Of a DNA stretch of 39,589 bases, positions 1 to 8,923 are shown in pieces; within the stretch, counting starts at the first letter, position 1; every line of letters begins with the position of its first letter. The DNA comes from Acidobacteriota bacterium (lineage in GTDB: Bacteria > Acidobacteriota > Terriglobia > Bryobacterales > Bryobacteraceae). The position numbers were made by a program, and so were the translations under genes. The DNA is taken from positions 1-39,589 of the forward strand of contig JANXMS010000289.1 in assembly GCA_025354525.1 (NCBI GenBank), read 5' to 3'. The notes under the pieces are model-generated. The model had not been told where the DNA came from and did not search any database. It worked only from the letters and a program-made list of their open reading frames with translations.

Positions 1-186
1 CCAACGTTGGCTCGCGGGGTCGAGGGAGAAGGTCAGAGGGCGGCCGAGCCAGGTGGCGGTGACGGGTCCGCTGGGGAGGGAGAAGAGGATGGGCGAGCCG
101 GGAAAGGGGGCGGCGGGTTCGATGCGGAGAATGTTGGTTAGTTGCGCGGCCAAGGGGAGGGCGGCGAGGAAGGCGCGGCGGAGCAT
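1..186 (-). CDS. Exported protein, 3' end outside window (possible M23-type peptidase)
   Basis: The reverse strand opens with ATG at 186 and reads 62 codons to the window edge without a stop, beginning MLRRAFLAALPLAAQ, a short signal peptide. An AGGAG Shine-Dalgarno lies a few bases upstream, and the gap to the stop of the upstream NHL gene is only 13 bp, so the two are probably cotranscribed. The visible mature part (PGSPILFSLPSG, VTATWLGRPLTFSL) resembles the small N-terminal beta domain that precedes the catalytic domain of acidobacterial M23 endopeptidases, but no catalytic residue lies in the window, so the family is a guess. That a gene starts here is well supported. Confidence 0.7.
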   Translation of the reverse strand, partial: MLRRAFLAALPLAAQLTNILRIEPAAPFPGSPILFSLPSGPVTATWLGRPLTFSLDPASQRW

Positions 187-199
187 ACTGCTCCTGAGG

Positions 200-2872
200 T
201 TAGCGCAAATAGAGCGGCGTGCTGGCTTCGGTGGTCGCTTGGCCGACGCGGAGTTGGACGGGATAGGCCCCGGAGGGAACGAAGCCGGAGGGCGAGCGGA
301 AGTTGATTTGGACGATGCCCGGGAAGCCGGGGGCGGCACCGATCCAGACGATGGGGGCGGAGGTGCCACCGATCAAAAGTTCAACGGGGAGGGCGGGGGT
401 AGGGAAGGGGGCGTCAAAGGTGATTTGGCCGTCGAGGGGTTCGGGGTTCAGGCGGCCGATGCCGGTGGCATAAAGGACGAGGATTTCACCGCGGGGGGCT
501 GGGTTCGTTTCGCTATTTGTGGTGGCGTCGGGATGGACGGCACCGAGGGAGAAGAGGCCGGGGGCGGCTTCGGTAAGGGCGGAGGTTTGGCTGGCGCGGA
601 GGGTGTTCCGGTAGCGGACTTCGACGGCGGCGCGGCCGCTGGAGCCGGTGCGGTAGGGGACTTGGAAGTTGATCTGGGAGTTCGAAGCGTAGAGAAGGGG
701 GGCGGCTATGCCGTTGACGGTGACTTCGAGTTCACTGAGGCGAGTATCGAGGCGGCTATTGCGGACGACGCCCGTGGCGGGTTGTTCGGGGCCGAGGTTG
801 ACGCCGTAGAGAGTTGCTAACATGCCGGGGGCGAGGAGGGTTTCTTTGTTCGTCGCGACGTGGACTATTTTGAGCTGGGGGGCTTCGATGGAGGGCGGGG
901 CGATGATGGCGGTATCGGCGATTAAGCGGCGAATGCGGTTATTGGCCGAGTCGGCGACGAGGAGGTTGCCGGCGGCGTCGAGGGCGAGGCCGGTGGGGAA
1001 GTTGAGGCGGGCGTCGCTTGCGGGTCCGCCGTCGCCGCCGAAGCCGGGGAGGCCGGAGCCTGCGATGGTCGTGATGGTGCCGTTGGGGTCGATGCGGCGG
1101 ATGCGGTGATTTTGGGTATCGGCGACGAGGATGCCGCCATCGGCCTGGACGGCGAGGCCGCGGGGGCTGGATAGGTTTGCATCGCCGAGGGAGGTGATGG
1201 TGCCGGTGAGGTCGATGCGGCGGATGCGATTGTTGCCGGCGTCGGCGATGTAGAGTTGGCCGGAGCGGTCGAAGGCTAGGGCGGAGGGTTGGTTGAGTTG
1301 GGCGAAGACGGCGATGTTGCCGTCGCCGGCGAAGCCTGGGCCGGTGACGGTTCCGGCGTAGGTGGTTATAAGGCCAGTGGCGGAGACGCGGCGGACGCGA
1401 TGGTTGCGGGAATCGGCGATGAAGTAGTCGTTGGAGTTGGGGTCGGCGGCGACGGCGGAGGGGGTATCGAGCATGGCCGTTGGAGCGGGGCTGCCGTCGC
1501 CGCGGAAGCCGTTGAAATTATTGCCGGCGACGGTGCTGATGACGCCGTTGGGGGCAATACGGCGGATGACGTGGTTGGCGGTATCGGCGATGAGGAGGTT
1601 GCCGGAGCGGTCGACGGTGAGACCGCGGGGGCCGTTGAGCTTGGCTTGGGAGGCGGGTCCACCGTCGCCGGAGAAACCGGGAGTGCCGGTGCCGGCGATG
1701 GTCGAGATTGTGCCGTCGAGGGAGACGCGGCGGATGCGATGGTTCCGCTCGTCGGCGATGAAAAGGGTTCCGTTGGTGTCGTAGGCAATGGCGGCGGGCC
1801 CGTTGAGGCGGGCGGCGTCGGCGGGGCCGGCGTCGCCGGAGAACGAGCCAACGGTGGACCCGGCGATGACGGTGGCTAGGTTGTTGAGGCCGATGCGGTA
1901 GACGACGCTGCCATTGGCGTAGAAGGCGTTGCCGCGGTTGTCGACGGTGACGGCTTTGCCACCGGCGGGGAGGGTGACGATTTCGCCTTGGCTAGAGCGT
2001 TTGAGGGCGGCGTCTTTACGGTCGTCGGCGATGAAGAGATTGCCGAAGGAATCGACGGCCACTCCGGTGGGGGAATAAAGGGGGGTGCGGATGGCGGCGG
2101 CGGGGGCGTAAACGCTGATCATGCCGCGGAGGATGCGGCGTATCCGTTGGGCGCCGGCTTCGGCGACGAGGAGGCCGCCTTGGGGTTCGATCCAGAGGCC
2201 GGCGGGATTGCGGAGGGCGGAGCGGAGGGCGCTGATGTCATTGGCGCCATAGCCTGGTTGGCCGGTGCCGGCGTGGAGGCGGAAGGTTCCGGCGCTCGTG
2301 ATGGCGAAGATGCGGTGGGCGTCGAAGTCGGAGATGTAGACGGTGCCGTCGGTGTCGACCGCGAGATTGCGGGGGGTTTGGAAGCTGACGGAGGTGGCAG
2401 CGGAGCCTTCGCTTTGCTCATTGGCGAGGGCGTTGCCGCCGCCGGCGAAGGTCGAGATGCGGCCTTGGGGGGTGACGCGGCGGATGACTTTGTTGCCTAG
2501 GTCGGCGATGAGGAGGTTGCCTTGGCGGTCGATGGCGAGGCCGTAGGGGGAGGCGAGTTGGGCGTCGGGTGCGGGGCCGTTGTCGCCGGAGTAGCCGCGG
2601 GAGCCGTTGCCGGCGAAGGTGGAGATGATGCCGGCGGGGGAGACACGGCGGACGCGGTGTTCGGCGGCGTCGGCTATATAGAGGTTACCGTCGGCGTCGT
2701 AGGCCAGGCCTTCGGCTTGGGTGATAAGGGCTTGGAGAGCGGGGAGGGTATCGCCTGCGTTGGAGGAGCCGACGAGGCTTTGGATGCGATAGGCCTGTGG
2801 CAGCGGCTGGCTGAGGGCCACGAGGGAGTATGCCATGTGTAGGCACGCGCTATTCCATAATCTGCCCCGCAT
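200..2872 (-). CDS. NHL-repeat beta-propeller protein with Solibacter-type C-terminal domain
   Basis: Secreted protein of 890 residues. About a dozen NHL-type repeats are visible, each with a core like GLxxDxxGNLxIADxxNHRIRRV followed by a TIxGxGxxGFSGDGGPA segment; these build one or two beta-propellers that usually bind proteins, sugars or nucleic acids. The last ~230 residues (LAPGMLATLYGVNLGP, NSQINFQVPY, LVLYATGIG) match the 'uncharacterised C-terminal' domain (TIGR03437 type) that is expanded in Solibacterales. The ORF track extends 74 codons further upstream, into the divergent metalloprotease gene; I chose the ATG at 2872 because a signal-like segment follows (MRGRLWNSACLHMAYSLVALSQ) and a GAGG motif precedes it. 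One internal repeat is irregular (GNAFYANGSVVYRIG). No enzymatic motif is seen; substrate unknown. Confidence 0.9.
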   Translation of the reverse strand: MRGRLWNSACLHMAYSLVALSQPLPQAYRIQSLVGSSNAGDTLPALQALITQAEGLAYDADGNLYIADAAEHRVRRVSPAGIISTFAGNGSRGYSGDNGPAPDAQLASPYGLAIDRQGNLLIADLGNKVIRRVTPQGRISTFAGGGNALANEQSEGSAATSVSFQTPRNLAVDTDGTVYISDFDAHRIFAITSAGTFRLHAGTGQPGYGANDISALRSALRNPAGLWIEPQGGLLVAEAGAQRIRRILRGMISVYAPAAAIRTPLYSPTGVAVDSFGNLFIADDRKDAALKRSSQGEIVTLPAGGKAVTVDNRGNAFYANGSVVYRIGLNNLATVIAGSTVGSFSGDAGPADAARLNGPAAIAYDTNGTLFIADERNHRIRRVSLDGTISTIAGTGTPGFSGDGGPASQAKLNGPRGLTVDRSGNLLIADTANHVIRRIAPNGVISTVAGNNFNGFRGDGSPAPTAMLDTPSAVAADPNSNDYFIADSRNHRVRRVSATGLITTYAGTVTGPGFAGDGNIAVFAQLNQPSALAFDRSGQLYIADAGNNRIRRIDLTGTITSLGDANLSSPRGLAVQADGGILVADTQNHRIRRIDPNGTITTIAGSGLPGFGGDGGPASDARLNFPTGLALDAAGNLLVADSANNRIRRLIADTAIIAPPSIEAPQLKIVHVATNKETLLAPGMLATLYGVNLGPEQPATGVVRNSRLDTRLSELEVTVNGIAAPLLYASNSQINFQVPYRTGSSGRAAVEVRYRNTLRASQTSALTEAAPGLFSLGAVHPDATTNSETNPAPRGEILVLYATGIGRLNPEPLDGQITFDAPFPTPALPVELLIGGTSAPIVWIGAAPGFPGIVQINFRSPSGFVPSGAYPVQLRVGQATTEASTPLYLR

Positions 2873-2944
2873 ACGGTTGTTTTCCTCATTGGGTAAGTGG
2901 GAACAGAGTGGAAAAGCTCTCACGAGATAGCGATATGACAGTAT

Positions 2945-4897
2945 ATGAAATCTCAAGTGGTGGGCCTGGTGGTTACAGGTGCGTGTCTTGCGGCAGGGGC
3001 GTGGGGACAGAGCACGCTTAGCCTGAAGCATGGTGTGGAGCGGCGTGGGATTTCGTGGGAGAAGCCGAAGTCGCGGCAGCCCTTGCGGGCGCACTACTTG
3101 GTGGAGTTGGCGCAGGCTCCGACGCCGGAGCTGTTGCGGGGGTTGGACGGGCGTGGGCAGCGGGTGGTGAGCTATGTGCCGATGAACGGGTTTATTTTGT
3201 CGGTGGAGGGGGAGGCGCGGTTGGGTGGGTTGGATGTGGTTTCGGTGTCGCCGTTACGGACGAGTGAGAAGTTGAGTGGGGAGATTGGGCGGGGTAGGGC
3301 GGGGAAGCGGGGTTTCGTGGTGGAGTTTCATGGGGATGTGTCGTGGGAGGAGCGGCGGGCGCTGGTGCGGGAGAATGGGTTGGAGTTGCGGGACCATCCG
3401 GATTTGGTAGGGGACCAGATGCTTGTGCGAGGGACGGAGTTGGAGGTGGAGGCGTTGGCCGGGTGGGATGAGGTGGCGTATGTATTTCCGGCGAGCAACG
3501 AGTTGATGACGGGGGCTCCGTTGATCGGGTGTGCGGGGGCGACCGTGGAGACGGGACCGATTGGGGCGCTGGTGCAGACGGTGGGTGAGGGATGGGATGG
3601 TGCGGGGAAGGGTCGAGCGACGTTGCAATATGCGTTTAAGACGTTGAGTGGGAAGCTGAGTTCAAGCGTGCAGCGGGCGGAGGTGGCGCGGGCATTGCAG
3701 GAGTGGTCGCGGGTGATTCAGGTGGATTTTGTGGAGGGGAACGACCCGGATGCGGCGCGGACGATTGGGATTTTGTGGGGTCGGGGGGCGCATGGGGATG
3801 GGTATGCGTTTGATGGGCCCGGGAAGGTGTTGGCGCATACCTTTTTTCCGGCACCCCCGAATAGTGAGCCCTTGGCGGGGGATCTGCATTTCGACGAAGA
3901 CGAGAACTGGCAGGTGGGCAACGATATCGATGTTTATAGCGTGGCTCTGCATGAGCTGGGGCATGCGTTGGGATTGGGTCACAGCGACATGCCGGGGGCG
4001 GTGATGTACGCCTACTATCGGCGGGCGACGCAGTTGACGACGGAAGATATTGAGGCGGCGCGGGGATTGTATGCGGCGCGGGTTGCGGGGGGGGCGACGC
4101 CGACTCCGACTCCGACGCCGACGCCGACTCCGACGCCGACGCCGACTCCGACGCCGACGCCGACTCCGACGCCGACTCCGACTCCGACTCCGACGCCGAC
4201 TCCGACGCCGACTCCGACGCCGACGCCGACTCCGACTCCGACTCCGACTCCGGCGCCGACGCCGACTCCGACGCCGACTCCGACTCCGGCGCCGACGCCG
4301 ACTCCGACGCCGACTCCGATCGGATTCACCGTTGAGCTCATTTCGCCCTCGGCGAACATGCAGACCAACTCGATGGCGATCCCGATGTCCGGATCGGCCA
4401 GCGGTGTGACGGGTGTGCCGACGGTGCGTTGGGTAACCGATAAAGGCATGTGGGGTGATGGCACGGTGACCGTCGTTGGGGGAGGCAATTTCAACTGGAC
4501 GGTTCCGCTGGTACGGCTTGTGCCGGGCGCGAATACCGTGACGATTTTGGTTTCTGATGCGAGCCGTCGAACCATCGGCCGTTCGCTGCAGGTTACTGCG
4601 GCGTTGACGACGACCGACCCAGCGGCCCCGCCTCGTTTGACGCTGAGTTCTCCGGCGTCGTATAGCTTTCTGTGGTCGGGCGAGACGGTTTCGCTGCGCG
4701 GTTCTGCCGCTTCCACGGTCGGGATCAGCGCGGTCAGCTGGCGGGTCTCGAATGGTACGGGGGGAACCGCGGCGGGAACGACCTCTTGGCAGATGAACAA
4801 CGTCCGCCTGCTGAATGGGTTTAACATCATCACGCTGGTTGCGAGGGATGGCCAAGGTCGGGAGACCGAGCAGTCGGTGACCGTGTTTCGCTACTGA
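2945..4897 (+). CDS. Matrixin-like secreted zinc metalloprotease with Thr-Pro linker and Ig-like tail
   Basis: Exported protein of 650 residues, divergent from the NHL gene. A signal peptide ([21 protein letters not shown]) is followed by about 180 residues that could be a propeptide. The catalytic domain carries the metzincin zinc motif [11 protein letters not shown] (first His at residue 336) and the downstream Met-turn-like AVMY. The stretch [19 protein letters not shown] plus [10 protein letters not shown] matches the calcium/structural-zinc region of matrixins (peptidase M10). Residues 385-458 are an uninterrupted run of Thr-Pro/Ala-Pro pairs, then two beta-sandwich, Ig-like domains of about 90 residues close the protein. 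It probably degrades extracellular protein, with the tail binding a surface or substrate. The start has no clear Shine-Dalgarno. No cysteine-switch motif was seen. Confidence 0.88.
   Translation: MKSQVVGLVVTGACLAAGAWGQSTLSLKHGVERRGISWEKPKSRQPLRAHYLVELAQAPTPELLRGLDGRGQRVVSYVPMNGFILSVEGEARLGGLDVVSVSPLRTSEKLSGEIGRGRAGKRGFVVEFHGDVSWEERRALVRENGLELRDHPDLVGDQMLVRGTELEVEALAGWDEVAYVFPASNELMTGAPLIGCAGATVETGPIGALVQTVGEGWDGAGKGRATLQYAFKTLSGKLSSSVQRAEVARALQEWSRVIQVDFVEGNDPDAARTIGILWGRGAHGDGYAFDGPGKVLAHTFFPAPPNSEPLAGDLHFDEDENWQVGNDIDVYSVALHELGHALGLGHSDMPGAVMYAYYRRATQLTTEDIEAARGLYAARVAGGATPTPTPTPTPTPTPTPTPTPTPTPTPTPTPTPTPTPTPTPTPTPTPTPTPTPAPTPTPTPTPTPAPTPTPTPTPIGFTVELISPSANMQTNSMAIPMSGSASGVTGVPTVRWVTDKGMWGDGTVTVVGGGNFNWTVPLVRLVPGANTVTILVSDASRRTIGRSLQVTAALTTTDPAAPPRLTLSSPASYSFLWSGETVSLRGSAASTVGISAVSWRVSNGTGGTAAGTTSWQMNNVRLLNGFNIITLVARDGQGRETEQSVTVFRY
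4097..4318 (+). repeat. Hexanucleotide repeat encoding (Thr/Ala-Pro)37
   Basis: Seventy-four codons alternate Thr (ACG or ACT, twice GCG for Ala) with Pro, which is always CCG. The DNA is therefore a run of near-identical CCGACG/CCGACT hexamers over 222 bp within the metalloprotease gene. It encodes a stiff, extended linker between the catalytic and Ig-like domains and is prone to replication slippage; in-frame length change would keep the protein intact. Confidence 0.97.
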
Positions 4898-4934
4898 GGC
4901 CAAGGGGCTCGCGAATCGGCTAAAATAAAAAGAC

Positions 4935-5465
4935 TTGCCCGAAAGCCCCTCCACCGACAATGTTGTCGCGATCTATCCCGGTTCGTTTGACCCCTTGACC
5001 AATGGGCACCTGGATTTGATTGCCCGGTCCAGCCGTTTGGTTGGCCGATTGATCGTTTCTGTCCTCAATAACGAGGCCAAGCAGCCCTTGTTCAGCGTTC
5101 CTGAACGAATGACGATGTTGCGCGAAGCGACGGGTGATCTGCCCAACATTGAGATCGACAGTTTCGACGGGTTGCTGGTCGACTACGCCTCGGCTCGTGG
5201 TGCGACCCTCATCGTCCGCGGTATTCGAGCGGTTTCCGACTACGAGTACGAGTTACAAATGGCGCTGATGAATCGGCGGTTGCGGCCAGAGATCGAAACG
5301 ATGTTTCTAATGTCGGGCGAGGCCTATTCGTTTATCAGTTCGCGCCTAGTTAAAGAAGTTGTCCGGTTGGGTGGAGACGTTCGGGGCTTAGTTCCCGCTC
5401 TCGTCGAGAGCCGATTGGCCGAGCGCTTCCGTCCGGCGCAAGTTTTGAATCCAGTTTGCAGGTGA
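4935..5465 (+). CDS. coaD: Phosphopantetheine adenylyltransferase
   Basis: Catalyses transfer of AMP from ATP to 4'-phosphopantetheine, giving dephospho-CoA, the fourth step of coenzyme A synthesis, in the cytoplasm. The 176-residue product has the nucleotidyltransferase signature YPGSFDPLTNGHLD near its N-terminus, the RGIRAVSDYEYELQMALMN segment, and the ISSRLVKEVVRLGGDV motif, all diagnostic of bacterial CoaD. The start is a TTG, which adds about eight residues to the usual CoaD N-terminus; no ATG or GTG fits better. The gene sits 37 bp after the metalloprotease stop and 13 bp before the aminotransferase gene, so it likely heads a housekeeping operon. Confidence 0.96.
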   Translation: MPESPSTDNVVAIYPGSFDPLTNGHLDLIARSSRLVGRLIVSVLNNEAKQPLFSVPERMTMLREATGDLPNIEIDSFDGLLVDYASARGATLIVRGIRAVSDYEYELQMALMNRRLRPEIETMFLMSGEAYSFISSRLVKEVVRLGGDVRGLVPALVESRLAERFRPAQVLNPVCR

Positions 5466-5478
5466 GTTAAATAATCCC

Positions 5479-6681
5479 ATGAGTTCTCTAGTGCACCAAG
5501 ACAATCTCGCCGTGTCCGAGCGGATGGCCACGATATCAGTTTCGTCCACGATGAAGGTGGCCGCCGATGCGGACAAGATGCGCCGTGAAGGGGTCGATGT
5601 GGTCGATTTCGGAGCCGGCGAGCCGGACTTTCCGACTCCCGACAACATCAAGAATGCGGCGATTAAAGCTTTAGCCGATAACTTCACCAAGTACACCCCG
5701 GCTGGCGGCACTCAGGAGTTGAAGCAAGCCGTTTGCGACCGCCATAAGGCGGATTATGGTACGGCCTATACTCCGGCTGAATGTGTGATCACGGTGGGCG
5801 GGAAGCACGCGATTTTTGGAATTATGCAGGCGGTGATCAATGCTGGCGATGAAGTGATCATCCCAGTGCCGTACTGGGTTACGTACAAGGACGTCGTCAA
5901 CTATGCCGGCGGCAAGTGCGTCTTCGTTGAGACGGACGAAGCCCATGGCTTCGACCTGACCGCGGAGATGATTGAGCGGGCGATAACGCCGAAGACCAAA
6001 CTGGTAATCATCAATTCTCCGAGCAACCCGAGCGGGGCCGTATTGCCGCGAGCGGAGTTTGAGCGGATCTTCGCGGTGACCTCGGCACGCGGCATTTGGC
6101 TGATGACCGACGAGTGCTACTGCCGGTTCCTCTACGACAGCAAACCGTTTTCGATTGCGTCGGTGCCGGGTGCGAAGGATACGGTGATCGTCGCCGGGTC
6201 ACTTTCGAAAACCTATGCGATGACGGGTTGGCGGATTGGATTCGCACTGGGTCCGAAGCCGGTGATCGACGCGATCATGAAGCTGCAGAGTCATTCGACA
6301 TCGAACCCGACTTCGATCTGTCAGAAGGCGGCGGTCGAGGCGTTGCGGGGTCCGCAGGAGTCGATCGACGTGATGCTGGCGGCTTACAAGGAGCGGCGGC
6401 GGTTCGTCATTGATCGGTTGCGGCAGATTCCTGGGGTCTCGCTGGATGAGCCGCAGGGGGCTTTTTACGCTTACCCGGACATTAGCGTGGCCTTCGGCAA
6501 GAAGGGGATTAACTCGTCGATGGATTTTTGCGAGCGGCTTTTGAGCGAGGCGTTCGTGGCTGTGGTGCCGGGCGAAGCGTTTGGGACGACCAAGCATATT
6601 CGGATCTCCTATGCGACGTCGATGCACGAGATTGAGCGCGGATTGGACCGGATTCACAACTTCATCGTTGCGCTGGGATGA
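5479..6681 (+). CDS. PLP-dependent aspartate-type aminotransferase (class I)
   Basis: A fold-type I aminotransferase of 400 residues, most likely an aspartate (or aspartate/prephenate) transaminase exchanging amino groups between aspartate and 2-oxoglutarate. Visible motifs: GAGEPDFPTP near residue 50, PYWVTYKD, INSPSNPSGAV, DECYCRFLY, and the PLP-lysine segment SLSKTYAMTGWRIG with Lys 244. The C-terminal HIRISYATS supplies the carboxylate-binding Arg. The length matches the 1-beta subgroup found in many bacteria and the same motifs occur in prephenate aminotransferases, so exact substrate choice cannot be fixed from sequence. Its stop overlaps the manA start (ATGA), indicating translational coupling. 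Confidence 0.92.
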   Translation: MSSLVHQDNLAVSERMATISVSSTMKVAADADKMRREGVDVVDFGAGEPDFPTPDNIKNAAIKALADNFTKYTPAGGTQELKQAVCDRHKADYGTAYTPAECVITVGGKHAIFGIMQAVINAGDEVIIPVPYWVTYKDVVNYAGGKCVFVETDEAHGFDLTAEMIERAITPKTKLVIINSPSNPSGAVLPRAEFERIFAVTSARGIWLMTDECYCRFLYDSKPFSIASVPGAKDTVIVAGSLSKTYAMTGWRIGFALGPKPVIDAIMKLQSHSTSNPTSICQKAAVEALRGPQESIDVMLAAYKERRRFVIDRLRQIPGVSLDEPQGAFYAYPDISVAFGKKGINSSMDFCERLLSEAFVAVVPGEAFGTTKHIRISYATSMHEIERGLDRIHNFIVALG

Positions 6682-7580
6682 AGCCGATCGCGTTGCAGCC
6701 GAAGTTTGTGGAGCGAGTGTGGGGAGCCACCTCGCTTGCCCCGTTGTTTCCAGATCAAGAGCGGCGGATCGGTGAAGTTTGGCTTTCGTCGAACGACATT
6801 GTCACCTCGTGCGAGGGGCTGACGTTGGGGGAGTTGACGCTGCGGAAGGAGGTGCTGGGGTCGGCGGTGCCGCCGGCGCCGGGCGGACGCTTTCCGATTC
6901 TCGTTAAGTTTCTGTTCACGACGGAAAAGCTATCGGTGCAGGTTCATCCCGACGATGCGCATGGGTTGGCGAACGAAGGCCAGTCGGGCAAAACGGAGAT
7001 GTGGTACGTGCTGGGCGCTGAGCCGGGCGCGACGATTGCGCAGGGATTTGCGCGGGATGTTACCGAGGGAGAACTGCGGGCAGCGCTGGCCGATGGGTCG
7101 GTCGAGTTGTTGCTGGAGTGGTGGCCGGGGGCGGTGGGACAGGCTTATTTCACCCCGGCCAAGACGGTTCACGCGATCGGCGGTGGCTTGGCCATCTGCG
7201 AGATCCAGCAGAACTCCGACGTCACGTATCGGTTGTGGGACTATGGGCGGTCGCGAGAACTGCATGTCGAGCCTTCAATCGCGGTGCTGGATTGGGGCCG
7301 TTCCGAAGGGCCGACTACGTTTTCCGAGCCGAACGCGGTGCTGGCCAGTTGCGAGTATTTTGCGACCGAGCGGCACGTGTTGACGGGTCCGATGGTTTGG
7401 AACTCCGACCCGGAACGGTTCCATTTGCTGGTGATTTGCCGGGGCGAGGGGTTGCTGACCTTTACCGACGAGGTGTGGGAGTTAGGGCCTGGGCAAGTTT
7501 GGCTGATTCCGGCCGAGCTGGGTGGGTACTTTGTCGATAGTAATTCGACGCTAGAACTGCTGCGTGTTTATGTGCCTTAG
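6678..7580 (+). CDS. manA: Mannose-6-phosphate isomerase, class I
   Basis: Interconverts mannose-6-phosphate and fructose-6-phosphate, feeding GDP-mannose synthesis or mannose use. This 300-residue protein belongs to the short, zinc-dependent type I PMI group: it opens with PKFVERVWGATSL, carries the metal-binding stretch KLSVQVHPDDAHGLANEGQSGKTEMWYVL (Gln, His and Glu ligands), and has the later KTVHAIGGGLAICEIQQNSDVTYRLWDYGR with the fourth ligand His. Start and upstream stop share ATGA. The C-terminal cupin half is short, as in Bacillus-type ManA. Nothing unusual seen. Confidence 0.93.
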   Translation: MKPIALQPKFVERVWGATSLAPLFPDQERRIGEVWLSSNDIVTSCEGLTLGELTLRKEVLGSAVPPAPGGRFPILVKFLFTTEKLSVQVHPDDAHGLANEGQSGKTEMWYVLGAEPGATIAQGFARDVTEGELRAALADGSVELLLEWWPGAVGQAYFTPAKTVHAIGGGLAICEIQQNSDVTYRLWDYGRSRELHVEPSIAVLDWGRSEGPTTFSEPNAVLASCEYFATERHVLTGPMVWNSDPERFHLLVICRGEGLLTFTDEVWELGPGQVWLIPAELGGYFVDSNSTLELLRVYVP

Positions 7581-7618
7581 CGGTAGAATGATGGTTGCTC
7601 CGGCTTTGGCGCAGTAGT

Positions 7619-8923
7619 ATGCGCGAGTTGCTTTTTTTGATCGTAGGATCGCTCGCCGTTTTCGGTGTGGCGTGTAATCGAGGGCCCGCGAAAGCGCCGG
7701 TGATCGGCGAGGCTTTTGCAGGTCCGATCACGTTGAACATTCGGCAGGAGATCTCGCAGAAATCGCCGACGGTGGCGACGGTGAAGCACGCTGATCGGCT
7801 GGCGATTTTGCAGGTACGGCGGCGGTTTACACGGGTTCGCGTCGCGAACGGGGTGGAAGGCTGGTGCGATGGCGAAAAGCTGTTGACGCCCGAGCAGATG
7901 GACAAGCTGCGGACGACCAACGAGATCGCCGCGAAACTGCCGACGCAGGGCGAGGCGATGGTCTATGACGTTTTAAATCTGCACACCGAGCCGAATCGGC
8001 AGGCCCCGAGTTTCCACCAGTTGAAAGAGAACGAGAAGGTGGTGATCATTGGCCATCGGCTCGCCCCGCGGGTTCGTTTTCAAGCGGAGGTGACCAAAGG
8101 GGTGATGCCCGCCGCGGCCACCCCCAAAAAACGCAGTCGCAAGGATAGGCAGAAAGACAAGGCCAAGGACGATGGGATCGAGCGCCCGCCGATGCCGCCG
8201 CCGCCGAAGCCGCCGTCGGATTGGCTCGACATATCCCGCCGCATGGCGCCGGAAGTGGACGAGTCGGCCCCGCCGCGCCGGGTGGCGGTACTGAGGGAAT
8301 CCTCGAAGGTGGCCGCCGAGGTGGACACGGTGAAGATGGAGGATTGGAGCTTGGTTCGGAGTGTTGAAGGCCGAGCGGGGTGGGCCCTGACGCGGGCGTT
8401 GACGATGACCATTCCCGATGACGTGGCCCAATACGCAGAGGGGCATCGGATTACGTCGTGGTTTCCGCTCGGCGAAGTGAAGAACGAAGAAGGAGTGACC
8501 AAGAAACACTACTTGTGGACGACCATTCCTCGCGGTGGGCATGACTACGAGTTCGATGGCCTGCGTGTGTTCATTTTTAACGCACGGCGGAAGCGCTACG
8601 AAACCGCGTTTCGGCTCCGCGAAGTGAAGGGTTATTACCCCAGCGCAGTGCATCCGGTGGAGGTGACGTCGGCCAGGAAGACGTCGACCGTCACGGGCTT
8701 CTCGATCGTGCTTGAGAAAGACGATGGCACTTTGGAGCGACGAACTTATGCCTTTGAAGGCTACCGGGTTCGGTTACTCTCAACCGCCCCATGGGAGCGG
8801 CTGGCCGATCCGTTCGATGTGAAGGCGATTCTGATTACGAAGCCGTTCGACCCCAACGCGGATCGGGAAAAAACGTTTTGGGAGCGAACGAAAGAAAAAA
8901 TCCCGTTTCTCGGTTCCCGCTAG
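7619..8923 (+). CDS. SH3-domain repeat lipoprotein of unknown role
   Basis: A 434-residue protein starting MRELLFLIVGSLAVFGVACNR, a signal peptide with a plausible though non-canonical lipobox (GVAC), so probably a lipoprotein. The ORF track begins 8 codons earlier at a TTG; the ATG is preferred because the hydrophobic segment follows directly. Bacterial SH3-like (SH3_3) modules can be seen near residues 30-90 (LNIRQEISQKSPTVATVKHAD, VEGWCDGEKL), 110-160 (VLNLHTEPNRQAPSFHQL) and 210-265 (VAVLRESSKVAAEVDTV, GRAGWALTRAL), separated by a charged Lys/Pro-rich linker. Such modules often bind cell wall. The last 170 residues match nothing I recognise. It follows manA by 38 bp. Confidence 0.8.
   Translation: MRELLFLIVGSLAVFGVACNRGPAKAPVIGEAFAGPITLNIRQEISQKSPTVATVKHADRLAILQVRRRFTRVRVANGVEGWCDGEKLLTPEQMDKLRTTNEIAAKLPTQGEAMVYDVLNLHTEPNRQAPSFHQLKENEKVVIIGHRLAPRVRFQAEVTKGVMPAAATPKKRSRKDRQKDKAKDDGIERPPMPPPPKPPSDWLDISRRMAPEVDESAPPRRVAVLRESSKVAAEVDTVKMEDWSLVRSVEGRAGWALTRALTMTIPDDVAQYAEGHRITSWFPLGEVKNEEGVTKKHYLWTTIPRGGHDYEFDGLRVFIFNARRKRYETAFRLREVKGYYPSAVHPVEVTSARKTSTVTGFSIVLEKDDGTLERRTYAFEGYRVRLLSTAPWERLADPFDVKAILITKPFDPNADREKTFWERTKEKIPFLGSR

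Noticed and set aside
1289-1879. Gly/Ala-rich plus-strand ORFs opposite the NHL gene
   Set aside because: Low-complexity shadows of the repeat-coding minus strand; no start signals and no family features.
1200-1900. Repeated GGCGG-rich DNA opposite the NHL repeats as a possible CRISPR or tandem DNA repeat
   Set aside because: Periodicity follows the protein repeats at about 50-60 codons with imperfect DNA similarity; no spacers or fixed repeat length.
2873-3094. Upstream extension of the NHL ORF (first 74 codons in the ORF track)
   Set aside because: It runs into the divergent metalloprotease gene and precedes the signal peptide; a Shine-Dalgarno-like GAGG precedes the ATG at 2872.
4015-4833. 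Antisense ORFs across the Thr-Pro repeat (272 aa with GVGVGV run; 432 aa Arg-rich; 119 aa Arg-Leu-rich)
   Set aside because: They are products of the hexamer repeat read in other frames. The plus frame has the metzincin motif, signal peptide and flanking domains.
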